DNA of 64,000 nucleotides from CAZXWN01 sp964644695 [NCBI: uncultured bacterium] (GCA_964644695.1 CAZXWN010000002.1:105141-169140), one strand, 5' to 3'. Numbered from the stretch's first letter, positions 33,056 through 42,555 are shown. The notes: a model not told the origin generated them from the letters alone. Numbers and translations are program-made.

Positions 33056-34330
33056 TTATTTAACAGTGGTTGCATCTGAAACCGTCTTTGGTGAAGATTC
33101 TGTGGTGACCGTATCTCCATCCGCAAACCGTTCAAAGCCTGAGATAATGACTTGAGATTCAGGAGAAATGCCTCCTAGAATTTCGACATCGCCGTTACTC
33201 AGGATACCTGTTTTTACTTCTTTCTTGACAGCTTTTCCATTCTCAAAAACAAACACACTATAAGTGTTGGTAGCGCCAGATTTTTGGAGCCAATCACGTT
33301 TCAGAGTCATGGCATTCTTTTTCACTTGAAGAAGAATATTCCCTTCAACAAAAGAACCCGGTCGAAGCGCATTCTTTGCATTGGGGAGTATAGCTTCAAT
33401 CTTTACAGCTCGGGAATCTGCTTCAATAGCTGGAGCTACGAGTGAAACTTTACCTGTAAATGTGTTTCCGCTGTCCATTTTTAACTTCACAGGCATTCCA
33501 ATCTGGAATTTAGACTGATCTTCCTGAGGAGCCTTGAGGACTGCTTTGATTGGATTAATTTTTTCAATGCGAACAATGGGAGAACCTGCTCCACCAACGA
33601 CCATGTTGCCGGCTTGTTGATAACGGAGTGTAACGACTCCATCAATCGGAGAGACAATCCGAGTTTTACTTAACTGCAACCGCTGGTAATCGACATTCGC
33701 TTTGGCCTGTTCATATACAGCCTTGACCGCTTCACGATCTTCTGCCCGCTCACCTTCTTTGACCATGCTTAAAGCCTGTTCATTACGGGCTAAAACGGCT
33801 TCTTTCACCTTCATCTGGTTTTCGTAGTATTCTTTTTCCTGCTTGGAAGCTACACCCTGATTGAACATATTAAGAGTTCGCTGATAATCGGCTTTAGCTA
33901 AATCATAATTTGATTTCGCTTCGTAAACTTCTTGCTCAGCCTTGGCTAATTCCTGGGGGCGGGAACCTGTTTTTGTCTTATCCCATGCTGCCTTAGCTTG
34001 AAGCATGTTTGCCTCAGACTGTGCCAACTGAGTTTTTATGACACTGGGATCAATAACTGCGACAACTTGTCCTTTACGGACGACTGTTCCTTCATCGGCT
34101 TTGAGTTCCAGTATTTTGCCAGAGACTTCACTGACAACATCAACAGAGTGCTGGGCCTGTAATTCACCGGTTGCCTGATAGTAATCTTCTAAGTCCATTG
34201 AGACTGGATTTGATACGGTGACGACAGGTGTTTCCACCTTTGCTTCTTCTTTCTTCTTTTTGCCACATCCACAAATTATCAGTAGAGAGGCGCATAACAC
34301 TAATGCCATCATTTTTCTTGTGTAGGACAT
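33056..34330 (-). CDS. RND efflux periplasmic adaptor (HlyD/AcrA type), lipoprotein
   Basis: ATG 34330 is chosen because AAAAGGAAACG precedes it; an in-frame upstream start at 34360 would destroy the signal peptide. The 424-residue precursor has a lipoprotein signal (LVLCASLLIICGCGKKKK, Cys after CG). Then comes a biotinyl-lipoyl-like half domain (VDVVSEVSGKILELKADEGT), a long helical hairpin (LAKAEQEVYEAKSNYDLAKA), the second lipoyl half (RIVSPIDGVVTLRYQQAGN), and beta-barrel and membrane-proximal domains. This adaptor bridges the RND pump to TolC. The hairpin is about 100 residues long. Confidence 0.93.
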   Translation of the reverse strand: MSYTRKMMALVLCASLLIICGCGKKKKEEAKVETPVVTVSNPVSMDLEDYYQATGELQAQHSVDVVSEVSGKILELKADEGTVVRKGQVVAVIDPSVIKTQLAQSEANMLQAKAAWDKTKTGSRPQELAKAEQEVYEAKSNYDLAKADYQRTLNMFNQGVASKQEKEYYENQMKVKEAVLARNEQALSMVKEGERAEDREAVKAVYEQAKANVDYQRLQLSKTRIVSPIDGVVTLRYQQAGNMVVGGAGSPIVRIEKINPIKAVLKAPQEDQSKFQIGMPVKLKMDSGNTFTGKVSLVAPAIEADSRAVKIEAILPNAKNALRPGSFVEGNILLQVKKNAMTLKRDWLQKSGATNTYSVFVFENGKAVKKEVKTGILSNGDVEILGGISPESQVIISGFERFADGDTVTTESSPKTVSDATTVK

Positions 34331-34397
34331 AATCTCGTTTCCTTTTTCTATGAGCTCCATTAGTTTTTTGGGTTACAAATATTGATTCCGTTGATCG

Positions 34398-35711
34398 TTA
34401 GGGCAGTTGATCGAGTCCAACCACTTGTTGTAATTGGGCCAGGGCAACCTGATATCCATATACCGCCTGAGCATGGCTCACTCGGGCAGCGGTTAGGTTT
34501 AATTCAGCATCTGCCACATCAAAAGAAGTAGCGCGTCCGTTTTCGAACGCAACCTTGTTCATCTTTAAGGATTGTTCAGCCAGTTGAATGTTTTCCAAAG
34601 CAGACTGTACTAGTTCATCTTGTTTGGTTAATTCACGAACAGTTTGCTCCACTTCAGTGTGCACAGCCAGAAGCGCTTTTTCATATTCGATCTGGGCTGC
34701 TTTGTGAAGTGCTCGGGCTTCTTTGATCTGCGCTAGTGTTTTACCGCCCTCAATGATCGGCCAGGACATACTGACATAACCTAACCAGTTGTCATATCGA
34801 TCATCATCTTTGTTGTAAAAATTCTGGTTTGTCCAACCAACTGACCCACCGATTGAAATGATTGGATAGTTCTGTGCCTTTCGTAAACCAATTAAGGACT
34901 CGTATTGGATGATCTGCTGTTTAAGAGCATCCAGGTCAGGTCTGTTCTTTTCAGCAGTGTCACGCAGAAGATATGTTTGAGCTGAATAGGCACTGTAATT
35001 GAGATCCCCAACCAATTGGAGATTTCTGTTGGCATCCACTTGTAATAATTGATTAAATGCATTTCGGGACTGTACAAGGTTGTTCCGGGCCGTGATTACA
35101 TTCGTTTTGGATTGGGCCACTTTTACCTTGGCACGGGTTACATCCAACTCTGTATTTACACCTTCGACGAAACGAATTTGGGCTCGACGTAATTGGTCTT
35201 CAGCAATTGCCAGGGATTCTTCATTAACCTTTACCAGTTGTTGTTGTAACAGAACTCCATAAAATGCCTGAGTTACAGCCAGCCGGACATTCTGGCGGAC
35301 TGATTTGGTTAAGACTTCCTGAGTGCGGAAATATGCTTTTGCGCCTTTTAATGTATTGCCCAGACGTCCAAAAGTAACTACGGGTTGACTGGCATCTAAT
35401 GTAACAGATCCTTGATCTCCGTCAATAGAACCCTGATTGCGTTCAAACTGCTGATAGTTGGCGGTCAGTTTCATTTGTAACAGCCATTCGCCACGAGTCT
35501 GTTCATACTGGGCGGCAGCAATGCTAACTTGTTGTTTCTGTTTTAAAACATCCGGATTTCGATCATAGGCTAATTCCACAGCCTGACTTAAATTTATCTG
35601 GTCGGGAACTTCGGGCAATGTAGCAGTCTTTGGAGCGGCCCATAAAGAACTGACCAGTAAACCGTACACAATCATCCGGGTAACTACGGATACAATACGA
35701 GATTTCTTCAT
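34398..35711 (-). CDS. Outer membrane efflux protein (TolC type)
   Basis: A 437-residue precursor with a signal peptide (MIVYGLLVSSLWAA). Two internal structural repeats are visible: INLSQAVELAYDRNPDVLKQ at the start and, after about residue 235, PDLDALKQQIIQYESLIGLR. Each supplies long coiled-coil helices and beta strands of the TolC trimer, and the last helices (ARVSHAQAVYGYQVALAQLQ) close the second repeat. It forms the outer-membrane channel for the adjacent AcrA/AcrB-type pump. It is encoded between marR and the adaptor gene in the same operon. Confidence 0.93.
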   Translation of the reverse strand: MKKSRIVSVVTRMIVYGLLVSSLWAAPKTATLPEVPDQINLSQAVELAYDRNPDVLKQKQQVSIAAAQYEQTRGEWLLQMKLTANYQQFERNQGSIDGDQGSVTLDASQPVVTFGRLGNTLKGAKAYFRTQEVLTKSVRQNVRLAVTQAFYGVLLQQQLVKVNEESLAIAEDQLRRAQIRFVEGVNTELDVTRAKVKVAQSKTNVITARNNLVQSRNAFNQLLQVDANRNLQLVGDLNYSAYSAQTYLLRDTAEKNRPDLDALKQQIIQYESLIGLRKAQNYPIISIGGSVGWTNQNFYNKDDDRYDNWLGYVSMSWPIIEGGKTLAQIKEARALHKAAQIEYEKALLAVHTEVEQTVRELTKQDELVQSALENIQLAEQSLKMNKVAFENGRATSFDVADAELNLTAARVSHAQAVYGYQVALAQLQQVVGLDQLP

Positions 35712-35854
35712 AACGGTTCTTTGTCCTTTATTGTGATTATGTGTTTTCTTAATTGGATTGTTTATGAAAGGTCTAGTTGTTTCTATTTCTTTCTATATAA
35801 TCCTGTTTGAATTATTTTTGTTAATGTGACTGTTGCTTATATGCTTTTTGGATA

Positions 35855-36370
35855 TTACTTAAAATCCTTATGGAGCTTCCGTATGTCTGCTAAAATTTCG
35901 TTTTGTTCGATTTCTGGCATGAGACCTGTTAATATTTGTCGCCATAATTTAATGAAAGTATGTCGATCTTCCTGGCTTAGTGTCATTAATACTGGCTTCA
36001 AATGTTCATGCTCTACTCGATGAAAAGCGTCTAATACTTTTTCACCATTTTGTGTTAATGCCACAAAAACAACACGGCGATCTTGCTCATCCCGATCTCG
36101 TTTTACAATCTCGCGTTTTACCAGACGGTCAATTATCCCTGTTATCGTGGGCATACTGACACCAATAGCATTCGACAAAAACCCCATGGTCTGCTTCCCT
36201 TTTACTTTCAGTAACATGCAGAGTCCAAACTGAATGGGAGTCATGTCCTGGTCTATCTCATTAAACATCTTTGGGTTACGGCGAACTAGAGCAAATTTCA
36301 AAGCTCCAATAATCTCCGTAAACTCATTTATGTCTGATTCTAGCTGCTTGGTGTCTGCGGTCTTCTTCAA
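35855..36370 (-). CDS. MarR family transcriptional repressor of the efflux operon
   Basis: A 171-residue winged-helix regulator. The start is TTG 36370 with GAGG 9 nt upstream. The DNA-binding helices are seen in KGKQTMGFLSNAIGVSMPTI then TGIIDRLVKREIVKR, and the wing in RDRDEQDRRVVFVALTQNGE. MarR dimers bind palindromic operators and are released by ligands or oxidation. A 28-bp palindrome lies directly upstream over its own promoter, supporting autoregulation of the whole marR-tolC-adaptor-pump operon. The gap to tolC is 143 bp and shows no second palindrome. Confidence 0.93.
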   Translation of the reverse strand: MKKTADTKQLESDINEFTEIIGALKFALVRRNPKMFNEIDQDMTPIQFGLCMLLKVKGKQTMGFLSNAIGVSMPTITGIIDRLVKREIVKRDRDEQDRRVVFVALTQNGEKVLDAFHRVEHEHLKPVLMTLSQEDRHTFIKLWRQILTGLMPEIEQNEILADIRKLHKDFK

Positions 36371-36385
36371 ATCTTTTCGCCTCGC

Positions 36386-36413
36386 TTAATATTTCATGAA
36401 CACTAAATATTAA
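36386..36413. promoter_or_regulatory. Probable MarR operator (28-bp palindrome)
   Basis: Perfect 9-bp inverted repeat TTAATATTT / AAATATTAA separated by 10 nt. It lies 15 bp upstream of the marR start and its outer arm overlaps the predicted -10 box, the usual arrangement for a MarR autorepressor. Confidence 0.75.
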
Positions 36414-36441
36414 TGTAGCGTAAATAAATAAACATTGTCAA
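36412..36441 (-). promoter_or_regulatory. Promoter of the marR-efflux operon
   Basis: On the minus strand, consensus TTGACA (36436-36441) and TACATT (36412-36417) are 18 bp apart. The -10 touches the palindrome. The rest of the gap 36371-36799, about 430 bp, contains only the companion repeat motif at 36638 and AT-rich sequence. Confidence 0.6.
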
Positions 36442-36637
36442 TTGAAGAAATATTGATCATCCACAAAAATTGAAAAGACCTTCGCTCTAATAATTATTAT
36501 ATAAAAATATTACTGTCGTGTTAAATCTTATCCACTATGGGTTCTTATTTCTTGACTTTACTTGCTATTAATTGAGAATCAGATAGTTAGTCTCTTCTTA
36601 TTTCCTCTCCGGGGGCTGAAAACAAGACGTTCGGAAA

Positions 36638-36663
36638 CGAAGCAGAAACGAAGGGGGTATGGA
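36638..36663 (+). repeat. Companion motif of the palindrome family, copy A
   Basis: The motif CGAAGCAGAAACGAAGGGGG continuing TATGGA differs from the inverted copy at 56545-56570 at only three of 26 positions. Unlike that copy it is not part of a palindrome. Confidence 0.5.
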
Positions 36664-36799
36664 CATGTTTACCATAAGAATAATTGGGAAGATTCTTCAA
36701 TTTTTGAAAACATCACCAATAATCCACTGGAATATACGAAAAATATCTTGTTCTTGTCTTATAATTTAAGTGCAGAGAGATTTATCAGAGGAAGGTGCT

Positions 36800-39427
36800 A
36801 TGAAAAAGTCAATATGGTTGTTAGGGTTATTCTTGTTAATCACAGTAAATGTTTGGTGTGCTGGGTATTACACCCAGTTCACAGAGAGCTGGTACAAATC
36901 TCCTCTCGAATTGAATTTAGGGGATACCAGTGAGAACCTTTATATTGGTGATGTGGCCGTTGACCCCGTTACTGGGTATGTCTTGGTTCTTAATGGTGCT
37001 AAATACGGTGGTACCGTTTCCACTTGGAGCACTTTAGTAAATCCGAACGACCAGGTTACCATATCTGTATTAAACCCTGATACCGGTGATTTAGTGGGTC
37101 GCATAGCAAATATTCCTTTTAATGGGGGATGGGGTGTCTCTCCTACACGGTTAACAGTAACCGATGATGGTGTGGTGATGATTCTTGGGTATGAAGGTGG
37201 TTTTCTGACGATTCCAACGGCAACCACATGGAATGCCTCTGGTGCGATAAAGGTTGGCGGCGGTGGTTATTATCGTCCAGAAGACGGGACTCCATTATAT
37301 GGAGGTTCTTTTGGTATCTCTGCCATTGGAAACTATAAAGAAGGTCGATGTTATGTTTTCTCCCACCGCGGTAATACGTTTTACGTTTTGAAAAATAACC
37401 CTGGTAATAAAGATTACTTTGGTGTGTTACGGTATGGTGCTGTAGCTTATGGAACTACATCAAATACTTCCGACCTGATACAAGGTATAGAAGCTACCCA
37501 TGACTTGAAAACAGTATATACCTACCGAGGTTCTAATTTGGGGGTAAGGAAATTTGTGGGTGAGCCGGCTGGCGGATATACCCGTAATACCTCTGTATCA
37601 TATACCTTCTCTTGGGAAGGTAGTATGGATGCTGACATTGATAATAACTTGATTGTTACTGCCGGTCTTCATAATGATAACAGCGGAGACACTACGAAAG
37701 ATTATATCCGCGTATGTTTCCAGAATTTACAGGGACAGGCTGTCGGTACTGGTACCAATGGCGCTGGAGTTTATGTGAAATCTAATGTCCCCCGAATCAA
37801 TAGTGAATTGAGAGTGGGAGTAGCTGTAGATACCGTCCGGGGAAATGTCTATGTGGCCTCAAACTGTGGCGTAATCAAATATACAGGAACCCGAACCCTT
37901 CTACCATCAACAACAGTGAATGAACTGGTCGTTATTCCTAAACCTCAATCCATGATTCGGTTAACTGGATCTTTATCTTTGGATAAAACATTATTACCGG
38001 AAGCTCATTATACAGATGTCAGCACCCGGGTTGAACGTGCGGCTCGGTCTGCCTGCCGTTATCTGAGTCCAACTATTCAGACGGCTGCTAAAATCCCCGT
38101 ATTCTTAGCGGTGGCTGGATATGATTCTCAGGTATCTCAAAAATGCTTGGATGAAGGAATTACTGTTCCAACTCAAACAAATGGTTATGCGCTATCTATA
38201 TCTAGCACGGGTGTGACTATTGTAGGGCGGGATATCGTGGGCTTGTTCTATGGACTTATGTCTCTCCGACAATTGAAACAGGATACTACAAATTCTTATC
38301 TTCCCTATGTGAAAATTGAAGACTATCCGAAACTGGCTTACCGGGGTGTCCATACTTTTACGGGTAAGAATGCGTTGTTGGAGCAAAAGCGGTTAATTGA
38401 CCTGTTGGCTTCCTATAAGATGAATCAGATTGTTCTGCAATTGGATTATATGGAATTTAAGTCTCATCCAGAAATGTGGTACAGTCCTTGGGGGCAAAGC
38501 CAGAGTGATGTGAAAAATCTCATTGAATATGCCAATGACCGATTTATTGAGGTCTCCCCTTTGGTAAATGGTCCGGGGCATGCTGAATGGATGTTCCGCA
38601 CAGGTTATCACTGGGAATTATCAGAGGATACTACTCCGGATGCGGGAAGGATTCCATACGCCTACTGTATTACCAACGAAACAACCTATCACATACTATT
38701 TGATATTTATGATGAAGTGGTTGATTTATTTAAACCTAAATATTTCCATATTGGACATGATGAACCCAATACTGCTTCTTATGTGGAATTCCCAGAAGTT
38801 TCAGTGGGGTATACGGTCCGACAACTCCTCGAAATGGACCATGCCAAAGTGGCTCAATATTTTGCCAACAAGAACATTGATTTGATGTTTTGGGGCGATA
38901 TGTTGCTTTATAAAACGGAATCAAGAGATGGTGCTGCTTTGGCCCTAAACTATGATGATGCTACGGGGATGCGGGCTAATCTTAAACAAATAGAAAATAA
39001 TACCGGATATCCAAAATATTACATCTGTGACTGGCATTATGGTGCCTATCCACCCTCTGATTATGGTTCAGTGACAGTATTGCATAATTCTGGCTATCCT
39101 ACCATTCCCTCGACTTGGTATGACCATGACAACATCCGGAATTTTACTCTTCAGGCCATAGATAAGGGGTCTGTTGGATTACTTCAAACCACTTGGGCAG
39201 GTTTTAACTTTAGAATTGAAGCAAATACTGGTTCTTATTATCAATTCGAAGCCTATGTCCTTGCTGCTGATTATTCCTGGTCTGGACGAAATGATTACAT
39301 TGTAGGTATTGGCTATAGTCCGAAAACTACTTTCTGGAATAAGTGGAATAAATTAAAAGCCGGAACTGAAACAGTGCTAGATGCATCTCAGACTCCTGTG
39401 GTTGATTGGGCCTTAATGGAAGAGTAA
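36800..39427 (+). CDS. Secreted GH20 beta-N-acetylhexosaminidase-like protein with N-terminal extra domain
   Basis: ATG 36800 is the start (GAGGAAGG at 36789-36796); it yields an 875-residue precursor with signal peptide (SIWLLGLFLLITVNVWCAG). Residues 25 to about 370 form a beta-rich region with repeated short strands (VAVDPVTGYVLVLNG, VAVDTVRGNVYVASN), resembling a propeller. Residues about 375-500 match the GH20 N-terminal domain (VVIPKPQSMIRL) and the rest is the catalytic barrel, with D654-E655 in FHIGHDEPNT, the GH20 catalytic pair. Such enzymes release terminal GlcNAc/GalNAc from glycans, chitin or peptidoglycan fragments by substrate-assisted catalysis. The following amidase and esterase genes suggest glycan scavenging. 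Confidence 0.85.
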   Translation: MKKSIWLLGLFLLITVNVWCAGYYTQFTESWYKSPLELNLGDTSENLYIGDVAVDPVTGYVLVLNGAKYGGTVSTWSTLVNPNDQVTISVLNPDTGDLVGRIANIPFNGGWGVSPTRLTVTDDGVVMILGYEGGFLTIPTATTWNASGAIKVGGGGYYRPEDGTPLYGGSFGISAIGNYKEGRCYVFSHRGNTFYVLKNNPGNKDYFGVLRYGAVAYGTTSNTSDLIQGIEATHDLKTVYTYRGSNLGVRKFVGEPAGGYTRNTSVSYTFSWEGSMDADIDNNLIVTAGLHNDNSGDTTKDYIRVCFQNLQGQAVGTGTNGAGVYVKSNVPRINSELRVGVAVDTVRGNVYVASNCGVIKYTGTRTLLPSTTVNELVVIPKPQSMIRLTGSLSLDKTLLPEAHYTDVSTRVERAARSACRYLSPTIQTAAKIPVFLAVAGYDSQVSQKCLDEGITVPTQTNGYALSISSTGVTIVGRDIVGLFYGLMSLRQLKQDTTNSYLPYVKIEDYPKLAYRGVHTFTGKNALLEQKRLIDLLASYKMNQIVLQLDYMEFKSHPEMWYSPWGQSQSDVKNLIEYANDRFIEVSPLVNGPGHAEWMFRTGYHWELSEDTTPDAGRIPYAYCITNETTYHILFDIYDEVVDLFKPKYFHIGHDEPNTASYVEFPEVSVGYTVRQLLEMDHAKVAQYFANKNIDLMFWGDMLLYKTESRDGAALALNYDDATGMRANLKQIENNTGYPKYYICDWHYGAYPPSDYGSVTVLHNSGYPTIPSTWYDHDNIRNFTLQAIDKGSVGLLQTTWAGFNFRIEANTGSYYQFEAYVLAADYSWSGRNDYIVGIGYSPKTTFWNKWNKLKAGTETVLDASQTPVVDWALMEE

Positions 39428-39474
39428 ATCTTGATAGAAATATTTGGAGTAAACAATACTTGGTTTGTATAATT

Positions 39475-40449
39475 ATGGCTGCAAAAAAATACATTACATA
39501 TTTTATTTTGGGATTGTTAGGAACTATCTCCTTATTTGGATGGAGCTTGGCAAAGGATCAGAAAATGATATTACAGAATAAGTTTCCTAAACCCGTAATA
39601 ATTCCCCACAACCAATGGGAGGCTTTTCCTTCTGGGGGTGCGGCAGCCGACGCGAGCCGCAGGAATATAGGGCAGGGTGAGAAGTTTATATTTAAGGACA
39701 TAGAATTAAAGGTCCTTGAAGTGATTTCACAAGACACTCTGGACTCAACTTCTATTGAAAAGGTGAAGATTTGTTTATCTTCCAGAGACAAAATACTGGA
39801 ACAAGTATTTCGGGAAGGTGAAGCCTTTAATTGGAATGGGTATCATGTCGCTGTGGTAGCTATTCATGGAAAAAAAGGCGAATTGGGTGAAGGCCTTACT
39901 GAATTTGAGATTGCCGATATTGATTCACTCCCTGTTGACTTGGCTTCTTCGACAAAAGCGGGTTCTATAGAATCAAGACTGCGTATCCCCCATAAAATTA
40001 ATAAACTCACACTGCATCATTCAGGAGACACTAAACCCGTTGCTCTTGGTGACGATATCCCGCAAAAACTGAGAGGATTACAGTCCTGGGGAGCAAATGA
40101 TAAAAACTGGTGGGATGTTCCCTATCACTTTTTTATTGGTCCTGACGGGACCATTTATGAAGGCCGTGATTATCACTATATGGGTGAAACCAATACTCGA
40201 TATAATCCTGCTGGACATTTGCTTATTAATGTTGTTGGTAATTATGAGATTCAAGAACCTAATGATGCTCAGTTAAAGTCTGTAATGGATTTGATGGCTT
40301 GGGCTGTTCAGGAGTTTAACGTCCCCTTGAATGAAATATATGGTCACCGGGATTTGGCCCAAACAGATTGTCCCGGTGAAAACCTGTATAGATATTTGAA
40401 GGATGGAAAAATTAAGCAGGGCATTAAAGAACGGCTTCATTTGAAATAA
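39475..40449 (+). CDS. PGRP-like N-acetylmuramoyl-L-alanine amidase
   Basis: ATG 39475 is chosen because it is followed by a clear signal sequence (YITYFILGLLGTISLFGWS); an earlier start would overlap the GH20 gene. The 324-residue protein has a C-terminal amidase_2/PGRP domain from about residue 178: KLTLHHSGDT with H181/H182, DGTIYEGRDYHYMGET, GHRD with H291, and TDCPG with C299. These match zinc ligands of PGRP-type amidases, which cut the MurNAc-L-Ala bond of peptidoglycan. The N-terminal 150 residues hold no recognised domain. It is exported and stands 48 bp after the GH20 gene, probably in the same operon. Confidence 0.85.
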   Translation: MAAKKYITYFILGLLGTISLFGWSLAKDQKMILQNKFPKPVIIPHNQWEAFPSGGAAADASRRNIGQGEKFIFKDIELKVLEVISQDTLDSTSIEKVKICLSSRDKILEQVFREGEAFNWNGYHVAVVAIHGKKGELGEGLTEFEIADIDSLPVDLASSTKAGSIESRLRIPHKINKLTLHHSGDTKPVALGDDIPQKLRGLQSWGANDKNWWDVPYHFFIGPDGTIYEGRDYHYMGETNTRYNPAGHLLINVVGNYEIQEPNDAQLKSVMDLMAWAVQEFNVPLNEIYGHRDLAQTDCPGENLYRYLKDGKIKQGIKERLHLK

Positions 40450-40480
40450 ATTATTGTAAAGATGGGAAAAGGTAAAAACG

Positions 40481-41251
40481 ATGTGGAAGTATTTGTCTGT
40501 CATATTAATATCAGTATGTTTTATGCATACTGTCGATTCAAAGGAGATTATGGTGTCAAACGTAGAAGAAAAGGCTGCTTCATTTAAGTTTGAACGTGTG
40601 AAGAAAGATAAACTTCAGTATTTGGTACAATTCCCCGAAGGTTTTTCAAAGAAGGATAAAGATACCCTCTGGCCAATGATAGTGTTTCTTCATGGTGCTG
40701 GTGAAAGAGGTCCAGATTTAGAAAAGGTTAAAGTGTGGGGTCCTCCTGAAATGGTGTCTAAAGGTGAAATGAAGTTGCCCTTTATTATCTTGAGTCCTCA
40801 GTGTCCGGAAGGTGAAGACTGGAGTGACTATTTGGATACAGTTGTGGCCCTTATCAAGGAAACCTCAAAAAAATACCCCGTAGATAAAACCCGTGTTTAT
40901 TTGACAGGAATTAGTATGGGCGGTGGTGGTACCTGGCAACTGGCAATGAAAGCTCCGGAACTGTTTGCGGCTATTGCTCCTGTTTGTGGAAAAGGCCGTC
41001 GCTGGACGGCTGAGCCATTAAAAGGGCTTCCTGTTTGGATGTTCCATGGGGATAAAGACCCTGTCATAATGGTGCAGGAAGCCTATATTATGAATGATGC
41101 GTTGAAAGAAATGGGTAATGAAGTTCGGATGACGATATATCCTGGTGTGCAACATAATTCTTGGTCTGCCACTTATTCTAATCCGGAATTATACGATTGG
41201 TTCCTATCTCATAAGAAAGAAATCTCCGATAAGAAAAAGAAGAAAAAATAA
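40481..41251 (+). CDS. Secreted alpha/beta-hydrolase (esterase, phospholipase/carboxylesterase-like)
   Basis: A 256-residue precursor with signal peptide (YLSVILISVCFMHTVDS). It has an alpha/beta-hydrolase core: MIVFLHGAGERGPD (oxyanion loop), GISMGGGGTWQLA with nucleophile S145, VWMFHGDKDPV with the acid residue, and PGVQHNSW with the catalytic His. Similar secreted enzymes are esterases that deacetylate or cleave ester-linked glycans, or degrade polyesters. Position 31 bp after the amidase gene and a shared terminator suggest one operon with the GH20 and the amidase. Substrate unknown. Confidence 0.82.
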   Translation: MWKYLSVILISVCFMHTVDSKEIMVSNVEEKAASFKFERVKKDKLQYLVQFPEGFSKKDKDTLWPMIVFLHGAGERGPDLEKVKVWGPPEMVSKGEMKLPFIILSPQCPEGEDWSDYLDTVVALIKETSKKYPVDKTRVYLTGISMGGGGTWQLAMKAPELFAAIAPVCGKGRRWTAEPLKGLPVWMFHGDKDPVIMVQEAYIMNDALKEMGNEVRMTIYPGVQHNSWSATYSNPELYDWFLSHKKEISDKKKKKK

Positions 41252-41253
41252 GG

Positions 41254-41283
41254 AAAGCCCGGAAGATTCTTCCGGGCTTTTTC
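41254..41283 (+). terminator. Intrinsic terminator of the GH20-amidase-esterase operon
   Basis: Perfect 12-bp stem AAAGCCCGGAAG / CTTCCGGGCTTT with a 3-nt loop, followed by a T-run. Confidence 0.93.
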
Positions 41284-41439
41284 TTTGAAAGGACACTGCC
41301 GGGTTTACCAGTAAGGCAGTGCTTTATTGTTTGGCGCTATCACCCTGTGTGTAAAACAACCGCATCGTTTGCTCTTAATAACTATCTATCAGGACTATGA
41401 CAGATTAGGTCATCTATCATAAATGTAGAAGGTAATAAA

Positions 41440-42555
41440 ATGACATCCAGAGAACGATTATTAGCTGTTTTAGAAGGAAAGTTACCTGATCGAGTGCCTG
41501 TATCTACTTATGAGCTGGTTGGGTATAACTCGCAATCTTTCGAAAATAAAGAGTCTTCCTACCATCGATTAATGGAAACTATTCGAAAAGAGACCGACTG
41601 TATTTGTATGTGGAATCCGGGGAGTAATGAGACTCTTTTAATGTCATCAGCTCCAGTGGATATCCAGATCAATGAATTGAAAGATGAAGAATATATTATA
41701 TGGGACCAAACCTTACATACTCCGCAGGGAGACCTGCACCGGATAACTAAATATACGCCCTCAGTTCAGACGGTTTGGCAACCGGAACACTGGTGTAAGT
41801 CTTCTGAAGATGTAGATAAAGTATTATCCGTACCTTTTGAGCCGCTTACTTTCGATGTTTCAGATGTGGCTCGGATAAATCAAGAAGTTGGAGACAATGG
41901 AATTATTATGCCTTCCTTGGCTGACCCAATGTATCTGGCGGCTGATTTGATGGAGTTTGGTGATTTTACCGTATGGGCTATGACTGAAAAAGAGCATTTT
42001 GCCCGGACGGTGGAAATTATGCATGAAAGAGTTATGGAAAACTTACGCCGGATGTTGGATGTTCATGTGGCTGATTTATATCGAATCTGCGGACCGGAAT
42101 ATGCCTGTCCTCCTTTCCTTCATCCAGACTATTTTCGGCAATTTGTAACTCCTTATGTCAAAGAGATGACGGACTTGATTCATTCCCGTGGAGCAAAAGT
42201 ACGTCTCCATTGCCATGGACGAATCGGGCGGGTGCTAGATTATATTGTAGAGACCGGTTGCGATGCTCTGGATCCCTGTGAAGGCCCTCCTGATGGGGAC
42301 ATTTCACTCGCAGAGATAAAATCCAGAATAGGTGACCGGGTCTCTCTTTTTGGTAACATTCAACTTAAACTTCTTGAGGCGGGAACTGAAGATGAAGTCC
42401 GTCAGGAAGTGAGACGTTGTATGGAAGCAGCCAAAGAAGGGGGGCGGTTTGTATTAATGCCTACTGCCGCACCCATTAATATTCCCCTGGAATCAAAAAC
42501 GGAATCTAATTATCTGGCTTACATTGATGAAGCACTCAAATGGGGTAAATATTAA
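41440..42555 (+). CDS. Uroporphyrinogen decarboxylase family (URO-D/MtaA-like) protein
   Basis: A 371-residue TIM-barrel protein of the URO-D superfamily, beginning TSRERLLAVLEGKLPDRVPV and containing GAKVRLHCHGRIGRVLDYIV and GDRVSLFGNIQLKLLEAGT, the barrel strands near the C-terminus. True HemE has other conserved residues at the start; the form here resembles the methyltransferase-like branch (MtaA/MtbA, corrinoid-linked) that includes many uncharacterised proteins. Possible roles are transfer of methyl groups to or from corrinoid proteins; none is adjacent. AGAAGG precedes the ATG. It lies 157 bp upstream of iorA and may be a separate transcript. Confidence 0.7.
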   Translation: MTSRERLLAVLEGKLPDRVPVSTYELVGYNSQSFENKESSYHRLMETIRKETDCICMWNPGSNETLLMSSAPVDIQINELKDEEYIIWDQTLHTPQGDLHRITKYTPSVQTVWQPEHWCKSSEDVDKVLSVPFEPLTFDVSDVARINQEVGDNGIIMPSLADPMYLAADLMEFGDFTVWAMTEKEHFARTVEIMHERVMENLRRMLDVHVADLYRICGPEYACPPFLHPDYFRQFVTPYVKEMTDLIHSRGAKVRLHCHGRIGRVLDYIVETGCDALDPCEGPPDGDISLAEIKSRIGDRVSLFGNIQLKLLEAGTEDEVRQEVRRCMEAAKEGGRFVLMPTAAPINIPLESKTESNYLAYIDEALKWGKY

